From positions 1 through 35,636 of the forward strand of contig JAKAUU010000027.1 of NCBI GenBank assembly GCA_021817505.1: a DNA stretch of 35,636 nt, read 5' to 3'. Made by a program: the position numbers and the translations under genes. Positions within the stretch are counted from its first letter, which is position 1. Every line of letters starts with the position of its first letter. Under the pieces are notes generated by a model. It made no database searches. It had not been told where the DNA came from and saw only the letters and a program-made list of their open reading frames with translations. This document shows, in pieces, positions 1-8,369 of the stretch. This DNA comes from Microcaldota archaeon (GTDB lineage: Archaea; Micrarchaeota; Micrarchaeia; Micrarchaeales; CABMGC01).

Positions 1-235
1 GTACGAGAGAGAGCAGCTCAGGCTTTATTGACATGAGCAGTATTCTTGTAGCATCCCCTATTCCAGGCATGCTTACCTCGTATTCCGGCACGAATCCCCC
101 ATTATCCACTATGCTTATGTTTGCGGTCATGCCCTGTACGTTAAGGGAATAGGATTCGTAGACACCATTAGCATCAGGCTGCGGGCCAGCCTTCTTAATA
201 TCAAGCTCCTTATCCTCATCTTTCTTATCTGCCAA
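1..235 (-). CDS. Partial CDS: N-terminus of a probable archaeal type II/IV secretion ATPase (FlaI/TadA/GspE-like)
   Basis: Manual reverse-strand translation from TTG at 235 (upstream GGTGGATGG): LADKKDEDKELDIKKAGPQPDANGVYESYSLNVQGMTANISIVDNGGFVPEYEVSMPGIGDATRILLMSIKPELLSLV..., open to the window edge. The 'VPEYEVSMPGI...TRILL..IKPEL' stretch resembles the N-terminal region of archaeal secretion ATPases. Walker motifs lie outside the window. Confidence 0.45.
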   Translation of the reverse strand, partial: MADKKDEDKELDIKKAGPQPDANGVYESYSLNVQGMTANISIVDNGGFVPEYEVSMPGIGDATRILLMSIKPELLSLV

Positions 236-243
236 CCATCCAC

Positions 244-1446
244 CTACTTGCCAAGGGCATCAACCTTCTTCGTAAGCTCCTCATAATGCGCATTCATAGT
301 GGACAAGAGCTCCTTTGCCTTCCTCGCCCTTGCCTCAAACTTAAGCATGGCCTCATCGCGCTTCGAATCCGGCATCTTCGGGGAAATCGCATGTATCCCG
401 TCAAGTATGCCGCTTATCTCCTTGCTCAGGGCCTGCTGCTCTTCCCTTATCGTCTCTATATCTGCCTGGACCTGCCCTACGCTGCCGGCAAGCGCCGCGC
501 CTTTGCCGACCTTATCCTTAATGTCAGATATGTTCTTCTTTATGAAATTGAAATCGGCCTCGGAAGATTTTGTTATTGCGTCTATCTCATTGCGGTATTT
601 GGTTATCTCATCTACAAAGTGCTCCGCCCTCTTCGCAGCGCGCTGCCCGCTCAGCCTCGAGTCCTTATAGTATTTGGAGCTCTGCTCCTGGACGCTCTTT
701 ATCTGCTCTGCCTGGAGCTTTGCAAGTTCCGAGAGTTCCTCTATCTTAAGCAGTACCTTGTCAGACTGTATCTTAGAGCTCTTCCTGTACTCATCTATGC
801 TCTTCTCCGCTGTCTTGTTGAACGTATCGAGGCCCTCCCTGAATATGTTTATCTCATTCCTTATGTCCTGTATCATCGCATTGGCCCCTGAGCTGTCAAG
901 GCTGAACTTGTTGACGCTCTCGGAGTATTTGCTTATGTCCGAAAGGCTTGCATCTATGACGGCCTGCAGCTTTTCGAGTTCCGTCCTTCTAGTATCTATG
1001 TGCTTGTAAGCCTTCTCGACCTTCCTCTCAATCTCAGAGATGCGCTTTATCGAATCATACATCTGCTTATTCTTTGTCTTGAATACCTCCTCTATGCCCT
1101 TCATTGATTTCGAATAATCGTCTATCTGCTTAGATATCCTGTTGAGAACGGCATCCTGCGCAGAGACATCCGCCACGACATCCGCCTTCTTTACCTCCTC
1201 TACCTTCTTCTGCGCCTCTACGACATCTGCGCTCCTGTCCGTTGATGTTGCAGGTGCAACATACATCTTGCCTAGCTTGTAAGTTATCTTCACAATGCTT
1301 GCCTTCTCAAGGATCTTGACAAGGTCTGTCATCGTGTCCTCTCCTATTCCCAGATTTCCGGAGAGTATGGATACCTCTGTTTCCCCATTCTTCTTAAGAT
1401 ATGAGACGAGCCTGTCAACGCTTGTCTCTATTGATTTATCAGCCAC
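244..1446 (-). CDS. Winged-helix (N-terminal) plus long coiled-coil protein, unknown function
   Basis: 400-aa ORF. N-terminus 'VDRLVSYLKKNGETEVSILSGNLGIGEDTMTDLVKILEKASIVKITYKLGKMYVAP' reads as wHTH; the rest is rich in heptad-like Lys/Glu helices. Only 8 nt from the downstream partial ATPase gene. Confidence 0.8.
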   Translation of the reverse strand: MADKSIETSVDRLVSYLKKNGETEVSILSGNLGIGEDTMTDLVKILEKASIVKITYKLGKMYVAPATSTDRSADVVEAQKKVEEVKKADVVADVSAQDAVLNRISKQIDDYSKSMKGIEEVFKTKNKQMYDSIKRISEIERKVEKAYKHIDTRRTELEKLQAVIDASLSDISKYSESVNKFSLDSSGANAMIQDIRNEINIFREGLDTFNKTAEKSIDEYRKSSKIQSDKVLLKIEELSELAKLQAEQIKSVQEQSSKYYKDSRLSGQRAAKRAEHFVDEITKYRNEIDAITKSSEADFNFIKKNISDIKDKVGKGAALAGSVGQVQADIETIREEQQALSKEISGILDGIHAISPKMPDSKRDEAMLKFEARARKAKELLSTMNAHYEELTKKVDALGK

Positions 1447-1647
1447 TGATTACGCCCGATATGGTATCTTTGATTATGTTTATAAATATTAACCATGCGA
1501 AAAGCGAAACCGCATTTATATTATAAAAAGCATTATTTTTCTTTAATCCGCATCTGCCAAATCCCCATGCACATCCTGCTGTGAGGAATTGCAAATTGCC
1601 AAAACAGCATACAGGGTAACGGCATGCCCTGTACGCCATCAGAAAGC

Positions 1648-1656
1648 TATTTAAAT
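1648..1656 (+). promoter_or_regulatory. Archaeal TATA-box-like element TATTTAAAT upstream of the pilin candidate
   Basis: AT-rich TATTTAAAT about 31 nt before ATG at 1688. The spacing suits a leaderless or near-leaderless transcript starting near 1680-1688. Confidence 0.5.
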
Positions 1657-1687
1657 CTGGAAGATGACTATTGTCCGTAGTGGTTTA

Positions 1688-2137
1688 ATGAATTGGACTA
1701 CAATAAAAACAAATCTGGCGAACTTTATGGCGATGAACAAGATGCTGATGTTTGCAGCATTGTTTATTGGCATAACAGTTGCTTCTGCACAGACTAGCTC
1801 TTTCAACGTATCTGGGCTACAGGGCACTCTCTGCAATGTAATCTCCGCAGTACAGGAGGTAATTGGAGTAATAGCCATACTGCTCTTCGTAATAGGCGGA
1901 GTGATGTATGCCGTAGCGCATATGATGCCTAGCGCAGGGTCACTGAGAGCAAACCTGCAGGGATGGTCTATGGGAATGATAGTCGGCGGAGTTGTAGGAC
2001 TAATACTGGTAATACTCGCTCCTGGAATAGTCGGCTTCATAGTTGGCAACGGTCTAAGCACAACTGCAAATGGACAAAACGCTGGCTTAAGTGCAGTTTC
2101 CGGTTGCTCAGGATTGGGAATATTCGGCGGCTACTAA
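1688..2137 (+). CDS. Small secreted/membrane two-TM protein, VirB2/TrbC/CedA1-like pilin candidate
   Basis: Track ORF begins at 1664; ATG 1688 fits the promoter spacing better. Hydrophobic signal-like segment 'MLMFAALFIGITVASAQ', then two hydrophobic helices 'VIGVIAILLFVIGGVMYAVAHMMP' and 'MGMIVGGVVGLILVILAPGIVGFIVG' separated by a short basic loop. This is the size and topology of conjugative-type pilins. Confidence 0.6.
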   Translation: MNWTTIKTNLANFMAMNKMLMFAALFIGITVASAQTSSFNVSGLQGTLCNVISAVQEVIGVIAILLFVIGGVMYAVAHMMPSAGSLRANLQGWSMGMIVGGVVGLILVILAPGIVGFIVGNGLSTTANGQNAGLSAVSGCSGLGIFGGY

Positions 2138-2149
2138 AGCTATAAAAGC

Positions 2150-2178
2150 AGAAGATGGGGCATCCCCATCTTCTTTTT
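2150..2178 (+). terminator. Hairpin plus T-tract, terminator-like
   Basis: AGAAGATGGGG (2150-2160), CAT loop, CCCCATCTTCT (2164-2174): perfect 11-bp stem with a 3-nt loop, continuing into TTTTATTTTTTATTT. Confidence 0.65.
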
Positions 2179-2282
2179 ATTTTTTATTTATCTTTCGGCG
2201 CTAACTATTGTTTTGCAAAATGAGCAGCAAGCTAACATATGCCTTAAATAAGTTATCCGAATCTTAAATCTAATGTTCATAC

Positions 2283-3029
2283 ATTGGTGTTTATCTGGGA
2301 AGCATACTTGCAGAGTCATTCGAGACATATAAGTCCAATATAAGGCTCGTAGTCCTATTCTCGATACCCTTCCTCATAGCATTCATCATACCATTCCTTG
2401 CCCCGCTTCCCACTTACGTCAGCGCAGGAGCAATCTTCCTCAGGAGTGCAAGCCTCTTCTATAATGCAACCCCAGTAAACCTTAGCATAATGGCGATAGC
2501 AGAATTCTTCTCACTGCTCTTCCTAAGCCTGGCATTCGTTCTTATAAGCCTGATAGTAAAATCCAGAAGGACTCATGTCAAGATAGGGCAGATGGCATTC
2601 AAGGAGATAGAGAAGAACATAAGCAAGATCTTCACAGTCCTTCTGATCAGCACCTTCATCCTGATAGTGGCAAATGTTGCAGGGTACTACAGCGGGCATG
2701 AAGCGATAATAACGAGTGTCGTAGGGTTCATCATCTTCACGGCAATATTCTATATGCCTAGCGCCATAGTCGTAGATGGGAAGAGCATAACGCGCGCATT
2801 AAAGGAGAGCATAAAGCTGCATTCAAAGGAGCCGCAGTACTTCCTAATCTGGCTTTTCAGCCTGATAGTGATAATATCTGCGGTTGACCTGATAGTGATG
2901 GCACTAACCGGCGGTGCAATATTCTCAAGCTACATAGTTTTGGTGATAGTCTCATTGTTTGTACTTCCATATTTTGTCATCTTCCAGGCTGAAGCATACA
3001 TGAATAAATTCAAGCTGCTGAAACACTAA
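2283..3029 (+). CDS. Polytopic membrane protein, unknown function; start uncertain
   Basis: The track ORF starts at ATG 2490. The frame is open back to a stop at 2271 and encodes a plausible protein: ...IGVYLGSILAESFETYKSNIRLVVLFSIPFLIAFIIPFLAPLPTYVSAGAIFLRSASLFYNATPVNLSIMAIAEFF... No in-frame ATG/GTG/TTG exists between 2271 and 2490; ATT at 2283 is only a placeholder start. Confidence 0.65.
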   Translation: MGVYLGSILAESFETYKSNIRLVVLFSIPFLIAFIIPFLAPLPTYVSAGAIFLRSASLFYNATPVNLSIMAIAEFFSLLFLSLAFVLISLIVKSRRTHVKIGQMAFKEIEKNISKIFTVLLISTFILIVANVAGYYSGHEAIITSVVGFIIFTAIFYMPSAIVVDGKSITRALKESIKLHSKEPQYFLIWLFSLIVIISAVDLIVMALTGGAIFSSYIVLVIVSLFVLPYFVIFQAEAYMNKFKLLKH

Positions 3030-3037
3030 TCCCATTA

Positions 3038-3045
3038 TTTATAAA
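3038..3045 (+). promoter_or_regulatory. TATA-box-like TTTATAAA directly upstream of the six-gene membrane protein array
   Basis: TTTATAAA ends 21 nt before ATG 3067, the spacing expected of a leaderless archaeal promoter. Confidence 0.5.
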
Positions 3046-3066
3046 TGATTCAGGAGCAACTATATC

Positions 3067-4365
3067 ATGCGACTGCAAGCTCTTGTACTGCTCTCTGTAT
3101 TCATTATGCTTACCGGACTCCTGCATGCCTCATTATTCATAACTCCGCCTGGTTATTCCACAATAGTATCTAACTCTCCGCTCCCATGCACCCCCGTAAT
3201 TACTGTTGGGAGCGCCATACCTGCTACAGAAGGCGGCGGCGCGATACTTACCTCACTACCTGCAAACTCTTATGCGATAGAAATAGCCATAGTTGCTACA
3301 ATCCTCTCAATAATGCTTGTAGCAATAATGTACATGGTAGGGAAACTCTTCCCCCATTCCGGCATAATGGGATGGATCAACCAGGAATACTGGGAGATAG
3401 CGAAATCCGTGCTTATTGTCATAATAATATTCGGGCTCCTCGCTTTCCTTAGCAACGTTGCCGTAAGCATGACGAATACGCCGGTTACTGCTTATTCAAA
3501 GACTAATTCCTATCTTAACAATCTCAATGGCCTGGTATACTCGTCAGAGACGTACCTGCTCACAGTTGACTCTTATACTGCTGCAGGCTGGTGCACTCTG
3601 GGCACTGTGGAGTTCGGAACAGCCCTGCTCAACAGCATCGTGGCAAATTATTACGTTCCGATACCAATACCAATAATACTCGCAGGCATCAAGCTGGGCC
3701 TGTCGTTCAAACTTCTTTCAACGTCAACTCTGCTGATAGGGACAGACCCTACAATAGGGCAGCTGCAATCCCTATTGACAGATACCGTGCTACTGCTCTA
3801 TTATCCGTTATCTATGCTCGACCTCATACTAATCGAGATACTTCCGGCACTCGTGTGGATAGGCCTTGGATTCTTCATACCGTTTGGCCTTGTCTTCAGA
3901 TCACTCCCATTCATACGCAGGATAGGGGCATCGTTCATAGCCATAGGCATAGCGCTATCCCTGTTGCTGCCAATGACATTGGTCATGCTGAACTATCCTG
4001 TAACTCAGGCATTTCAGGGAATACTGCCTATTGTCACTATAAAGTCAACATCTTCGCTCAACTGCAACCTCAACAGCGTTGTACTGGATTTTGTATGCAA
4101 AGCAGTTGGCGAGGTAATAAGCCTAAGCTCTGCATACCAGGCAAATCAACTCAGGCTCTTTGCCGGATTTTACTGGGGAGGTTCGGCCTTTGCAGGCATA
4201 TACACGATACTAAACGTCCTGGTCCCGTACATGGCATTCATGCTGCTTCAGGAAGTATTGCTGATAATTGATGTAGTTATAATATATTCCATAGCAGATA
4301 ATATTGCAAGGGCTCTTGGAGGCTCCTTAAGGACAAGCCTGGGTGGAAAGCTGAAATTGATATAG
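3067..4365 (+). CDS. Polytopic membrane protein, VirB6/TrbL/CedA-like candidate (paralog 1 of 6)
   Basis: 432 aa, signal-like N-terminus, TM hairpin with 'QEYWEIAKS' between helices, and the shared motif 'FRSLPFIRRIGASFIAIGIALSLLLPMTLVMLNY'. Confidence 0.7.
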   Translation: MRLQALVLLSVFIMLTGLLHASLFITPPGYSTIVSNSPLPCTPVITVGSAIPATEGGGAILTSLPANSYAIEIAIVATILSIMLVAIMYMVGKLFPHSGIMGWINQEYWEIAKSVLIVIIIFGLLAFLSNVAVSMTNTPVTAYSKTNSYLNNLNGLVYSSETYLLTVDSYTAAGWCTLGTVEFGTALLNSIVANYYVPIPIPIILAGIKLGLSFKLLSTSTLLIGTDPTIGQLQSLLTDTVLLLYYPLSMLDLILIEILPALVWIGLGFFIPFGLVFRSLPFIRRIGASFIAIGIALSLLLPMTLVMLNYPVTQAFQGILPIVTIKSTSSLNCNLNSVVLDFVCKAVGEVISLSSAYQANQLRLFAGFYWGGSAFAGIYTILNVLVPYMAFMLLQEVLLIIDVVIIYSIADNIARALGGSLRTSLGGKLKLI

Positions 4366-4372
4366 TGGTAAG

Positions 4373-5536
4373 ATGTTTTTCCTGTTTTCAACCGCAACGG
4401 CCTCTTATACTGCCTGCACATTCGGAGGAATCGATTCTAACAGCTGGATCCAGATTAACACCCTGCTTCTTGTGATAGCCATATCATTGGGAGGCGTCTT
4501 TTACGCATTCAGCAATCTTCTGCCGCTAAGACAGGGTGAGAAGATGAAAGGGATGGTAAAGGCCGAGATCTTCCAGGGGATAATAGGGATAGTGATAGTG
4601 CTCATACTATTCACTTCGGCAGTTACCTGGTGCAATATAGGCGCATCACTGACGAGCTCTTCAGGCATAACTGCCAGCAATCCTATGACCTTCTCAGAGT
4701 CATATCTTCAGAAGCTCCTATTCTCAACAGGGCTTTCCCTGTTTACTAAGGTGTACTCCGAATCAGCCATTCTTTTCATAGACGGCCAGGTGCTGAACAG
4801 TCTCTCAACTTTCATAGAGCGTTTGCAGGTCAGCTACAAGTATGTCGCAGTATCATTTGCCGGGATCGGAGACCCGTGGGAGTCATACGCACTTGCATTT
4901 GTTGAATCTAACACTATAATATTTTCCGTGGTATTCGGGGTATTATTTGTAATATACCTTGTCCTTCCAATAGTTTACTCCACGGCGTTGACCGTGGTAG
5001 TGCCTACTGCGCTGGTAATGCGCATGGTTCCGTTTCTCGGCCCCAAGATACGCGAGGTATCCGATGCAATATTTTCAATAGCAATAGCGGCATACTTCAT
5101 ATTTCCGCTTATGATAATTATGAACCAGCTGTTCATAACGGCCATGTATACCCCATGTACTGCAACCACCACTGCCTTATGCAACCCATACTCCAGCTAT
5201 CTCAGTTCCTACAATCTGGCCAACATCCCTGTGAGTTCCCTATTCAGCAATCCTCAGGAGAATCTAGGCAGCGGCTTTTCAATATCGGCAAATTTCTTCC
5301 AAAACATAATCACAAGCACAGGAGGCATATTGCCGACTATAGAAAGGATGTTCACCGATTTGGTATTCTTCCCAAGCCTTCTTGTAAGCTATTCGCAGGA
5401 TGTTGCAATATTTGCATTCCAAGGCGTATTCCTAATAGGTCTTGACATACTTGTCACCGTTGCATTCGCACAAGCGGTAACCAAGGGCCTCAATTCAGTA
5501 TCCGGATACGTATCCGGAGGAGGCTTCTGGGGCTGA
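4373..5536 (+). CDS. Polytopic membrane protein, VirB6/TrbL/CedA-like candidate (paralog 2 of 6)
   Basis: 387 aa, TM hairpin 'GGVFYAFSNLLPLRQGEKMKGMVKAEIFQGIIG', shared motif 'MRMVPFLGPKIREVSDAIFSIAIAAYFIFPLMIIMN'; 7 nt from previous gene. Confidence 0.7.
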   Translation: MFFLFSTATASYTACTFGGIDSNSWIQINTLLLVIAISLGGVFYAFSNLLPLRQGEKMKGMVKAEIFQGIIGIVIVLILFTSAVTWCNIGASLTSSSGITASNPMTFSESYLQKLLFSTGLSLFTKVYSESAILFIDGQVLNSLSTFIERLQVSYKYVAVSFAGIGDPWESYALAFVESNTIIFSVVFGVLFVIYLVLPIVYSTALTVVVPTALVMRMVPFLGPKIREVSDAIFSIAIAAYFIFPLMIIMNQLFITAMYTPCTATTTALCNPYSSYLSSYNLANIPVSSLFSNPQENLGSGFSISANFFQNIITSTGGILPTIERMFTDLVFFPSLLVSYSQDVAIFAFQGVFLIGLDILVTVAFAQAVTKGLNSVSGYVSGGGFWG

Positions 5537-5541
5537 TCACC

Positions 5542-7191
5542 ATGGATAATAAATTGCTAATATTCTCGCTTCTTGTCTTTGCCTTAGTCTCAAATCACGC
5601 ATCCGCCAGTACGACGACCACGAGCAACTTTGTAACGCAGTACTCTGCGTTAAGCGCATGGCTCCCGGTTGTATTCATCGGGATAATCCTGAGCATGGCC
5701 CTGATTGGAATATACTATATGATAGGCTACCTGTTCAATAACAGCGGCATAAAATCAGCAGCCCTATACGAGTATGCAAAACTGGTTGGACTGACTATCG
5801 TAGTGATAGTGATAATAGGGGTATTCTACATGTTCGGCTCAACGCTCCTATTCACAGGCTCTGCGACCCAGACACAGATAACCGGTGTCTGCAACCAGCT
5901 GGTCAATTCAAAGATATCCTTCCTGAGCAGCAATATAAACTCCAATTCCCCGGCAAACACGGTATGCAGCCAGATAATAGACCCTTCATCAAATACTGGT
6001 TCGGTAACGAGGAATCTTGATTACGGCCTCGGAGCCACATACATAATCGAGGATAACCTTACCAACCAGTCCGTGCAGTCGCTGAACGCAGTATATGTCT
6101 TCAATGCAATGCTGGGTTTCCTGAGGAACTATAAGGTATCAGATGCCATATGCTTCCCGGTCGACTGCCTCATTCCGGACGGCCCTCAGGCATTCTCTGT
6201 AGGCATACAGGCAGCTCCTTATTCCGGATATCAGCTTGGAAACACCATACCTGTAATATTGGGACTGGAAGCGCAGCTGATATTCTACTTCTTGCTATTC
6301 CAGCTTGTAATAACAATACTGATGCTCCTAATCTGGCCTTACCTTCTTGCAGCAGGCCTTATCCTGGAAACTAACATGTTTACCAGAAGGCTCGGCGGAT
6401 TTCTGATAGCAATGGTGATATCAAGCATGCTGGTGTACCCTACAGTATTCCTGTTCGAGTACTCCTCTCTGAACAACATCCAGAACCTGCAGCCTTATGG
6501 TGCCTCGGCAATACCAAACCTTGCACTATGCGGTGCGCCTGCAAGCGGACTATCATACAGCACTCTGGGAGTACTGACATTACTGGTAAAACTCCCGTTA
6601 ACCCCGCAACTCACAGGGAACCAGAACAACGGGGTTTACTGCTATACCAGCGCGAGCCAGCTTCCCTTAGGTTACATATACAAGGCCACCTTGCCTGAGT
6701 CATACAGCGATATGGTGCCTAACGCCTACGCCAACTATCCATCCAATACCCTGATACCTGCATGCCCTCAGAAAAATAACGGAATGTGCTTCATAAAAAA
6801 GAGCCTAAGCTTCTATGTCTTCCCTAAGATAAAAGACACTCTTGCACTGTATTTCACATGGCCGCAGAGCGGAAATATCCTGAATTTCGAACTGCCATTC
6901 ATACTTCCATCGGCAGACATAGCCTCAAGCATAACGAACGCGGTCACTCAGCTTGAAAACCTTCTATCGGGAAATTTTGCAGGATCCTTCCCTACGGGCC
7001 TTTACTATTATGTTGATCCTGCACACACAATCGCAGCACTGTTGGCTCTCATCAACATCTATGCGATAGATGCCGTAACGGGATTCATACTGCCCATATT
7101 CAACATACTCATACTCATATCGTCAATATTGGAGATATCAAAACTGCTCGGAGGAGAGGCAAGCATACTGGGATTATCTAAATTCGTGTGA
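5542..7191 (+). CDS. Polytopic membrane protein, VirB6/TrbL/CedA-like candidate (paralog 3 of 6), largest predicted extracytoplasmic loops
   Basis: 549 aa, signal peptide 'LLIFSLLVFALVSNHASA', hairpin 'YYMIGYLFNNSGIKSAALYEYAKLVG', motif 'ETNMFTRRLGGFLIAMVISSMLVYPTVFLFEY', several Cys in predicted loops. Confidence 0.7.
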   Translation: MDNKLLIFSLLVFALVSNHASASTTTTSNFVTQYSALSAWLPVVFIGIILSMALIGIYYMIGYLFNNSGIKSAALYEYAKLVGLTIVVIVIIGVFYMFGSTLLFTGSATQTQITGVCNQLVNSKISFLSSNINSNSPANTVCSQIIDPSSNTGSVTRNLDYGLGATYIIEDNLTNQSVQSLNAVYVFNAMLGFLRNYKVSDAICFPVDCLIPDGPQAFSVGIQAAPYSGYQLGNTIPVILGLEAQLIFYFLLFQLVITILMLLIWPYLLAAGLILETNMFTRRLGGFLIAMVISSMLVYPTVFLFEYSSLNNIQNLQPYGASAIPNLALCGAPASGLSYSTLGVLTLLVKLPLTPQLTGNQNNGVYCYTSASQLPLGYIYKATLPESYSDMVPNAYANYPSNTLIPACPQKNNGMCFIKKSLSFYVFPKIKDTLALYFTWPQSGNILNFELPFILPSADIASSITNAVTQLENLLSGNFAGSFPTGLYYYVDPAHTIAALLALINIYAIDAVTGFILPIFNILILISSILEISKLLGGEASILGLSKFV

Positions 7192-7197
7192 TTACAA

Positions 7198-8361
7198 ATG
7201 AGAAAGCAAATATTATTAGCGGCTGTCCTTGCAATTCTTGCAATGCCAATTCTAAGCGCATCATCAACAAGTTTGTTGCCCAGCGGCCAGAATTTATTTG
7301 ACTGCACCACCTTATTCTCCAATAGCGTCAACGGGGCAAACCTGGTAAGCCCCCAGATAAATACTTATTCATCTTACAGCGGATTATTGTCCATATCCCT
7401 GATCATAGTGCTGATGATGTTTGTCCTAATGGGGTTAATATTCGTACTTGGGATCGCCTTCAAATGGGATACTCTAAAGAATTTTGCAAAAACAGAGTAT
7501 CTTGAAGGATTTGTCAGCATATTGATAATACTTCTAATAATGGGGGGCGTGGCAGCATTTAACGGTACTATGAATTTCATGGGGAACCTTTTTGCAGTAG
7601 GCACCGGAACAACGGCACCCACAACATTCCAGACGCTATACTCTTCATTATGCTCAAATATATTTCAAAAGATGATCTTGCCAGGCTTCCTTACCTACAT
7701 CTGGATAGACATCAATAAACTCATGATCAACCTTATCAGCAGCCTTACCATCACGATCCAGCCTGGAGGCTTTGGCATAGCCATACAGCCTTTCTACGGA
7801 TTTTCTATGATAAACCAATTGCTTTGGCTAGAAGGTCCGTCCTCAATATTCATGCTTGTCGGAGGTGCAATGATAATAGTCCTGCTTTTCGTGATCTATT
7901 ACCTATTCCCGCTCTTCCTTTTCTTAGGAGTGGCCCTGAGAACATTCCCATGGACAAGGGCTGCAGGAGGGGCATTCATCGCGCTGTTCATAGCCTTTTA
8001 CATATTCTTCCCTGTCATAATGTATCCGTTTACTGTCTCTTACTCACAGTATAATTCTCCAAGCAGCAGCGCGCTTGGGATATGCAATGTTGGCAACACC
8101 CAGTGCCCTTCCGGAATCGGCGTATTTCTTGGTTCATTCAGCGCATATCTGGGCGTTCTCGATCTTGATGTAGGATATACTGCTTACACCAACCTCGTAT
8201 ATTTCTCGCAGATACTGCTTTATTTTGCAACAAATGTTTTCGGGTTAGTCATATCATTGTTGATATCATATGAAATCCTGGGGATATTCGGAAGCCTTCT
8301 GGGATCCCGTTCGGTAAAAGGCGATAGCATATTTAAGAAGATATTATCACCTAAAAAATAG
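7198..8361 (+). CDS. Polytopic membrane protein, VirB6/TrbL/CedA-like candidate (paralog 4 of 6)
   Basis: 387 aa, signal peptide 'ILLAAVLAILAMPILSASS', hairpin 'FVLGIAFKWDTLKNFAKTEYLEGFVS', motif 'LRTFPWTRAAGGAFIALFIAFYIFFPVIMYPFTVSY'. Confidence 0.7.
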   Translation: MRKQILLAAVLAILAMPILSASSTSLLPSGQNLFDCTTLFSNSVNGANLVSPQINTYSSYSGLLSISLIIVLMMFVLMGLIFVLGIAFKWDTLKNFAKTEYLEGFVSILIILLIMGGVAAFNGTMNFMGNLFAVGTGTTAPTTFQTLYSSLCSNIFQKMILPGFLTYIWIDINKLMINLISSLTITIQPGGFGIAIQPFYGFSMINQLLWLEGPSSIFMLVGGAMIIVLLFVIYYLFPLFLFLGVALRTFPWTRAAGGAFIALFIAFYIFFPVIMYPFTVSYSQYNSPSSSALGICNVGNTQCPSGIGVFLGSFSAYLGVLDLDVGYTAYTNLVYFSQILLYFATNVFGLVISLLISYEILGIFGSLLGSRSVKGDSIFKKILSPKK

Positions 8362-8369
8362 TTGAAACG

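Noticed and set aside
286-891. Plus-strand ORFs (286-891, 299-670, 674-1009) opposite the coiled-coil gene
   Set aside because: Low-complexity Leu/Ser/Tyr-rich shadow translations antisense to a convincing wHTH/coiled-coil protein.
3591-4271. 226-aa plus-frame ORF overlapping membrane paralog 1
   Set aside because: Alternate frame of a strong TM protein; no start context and His/Arg-rich composition typical of shadow frames.
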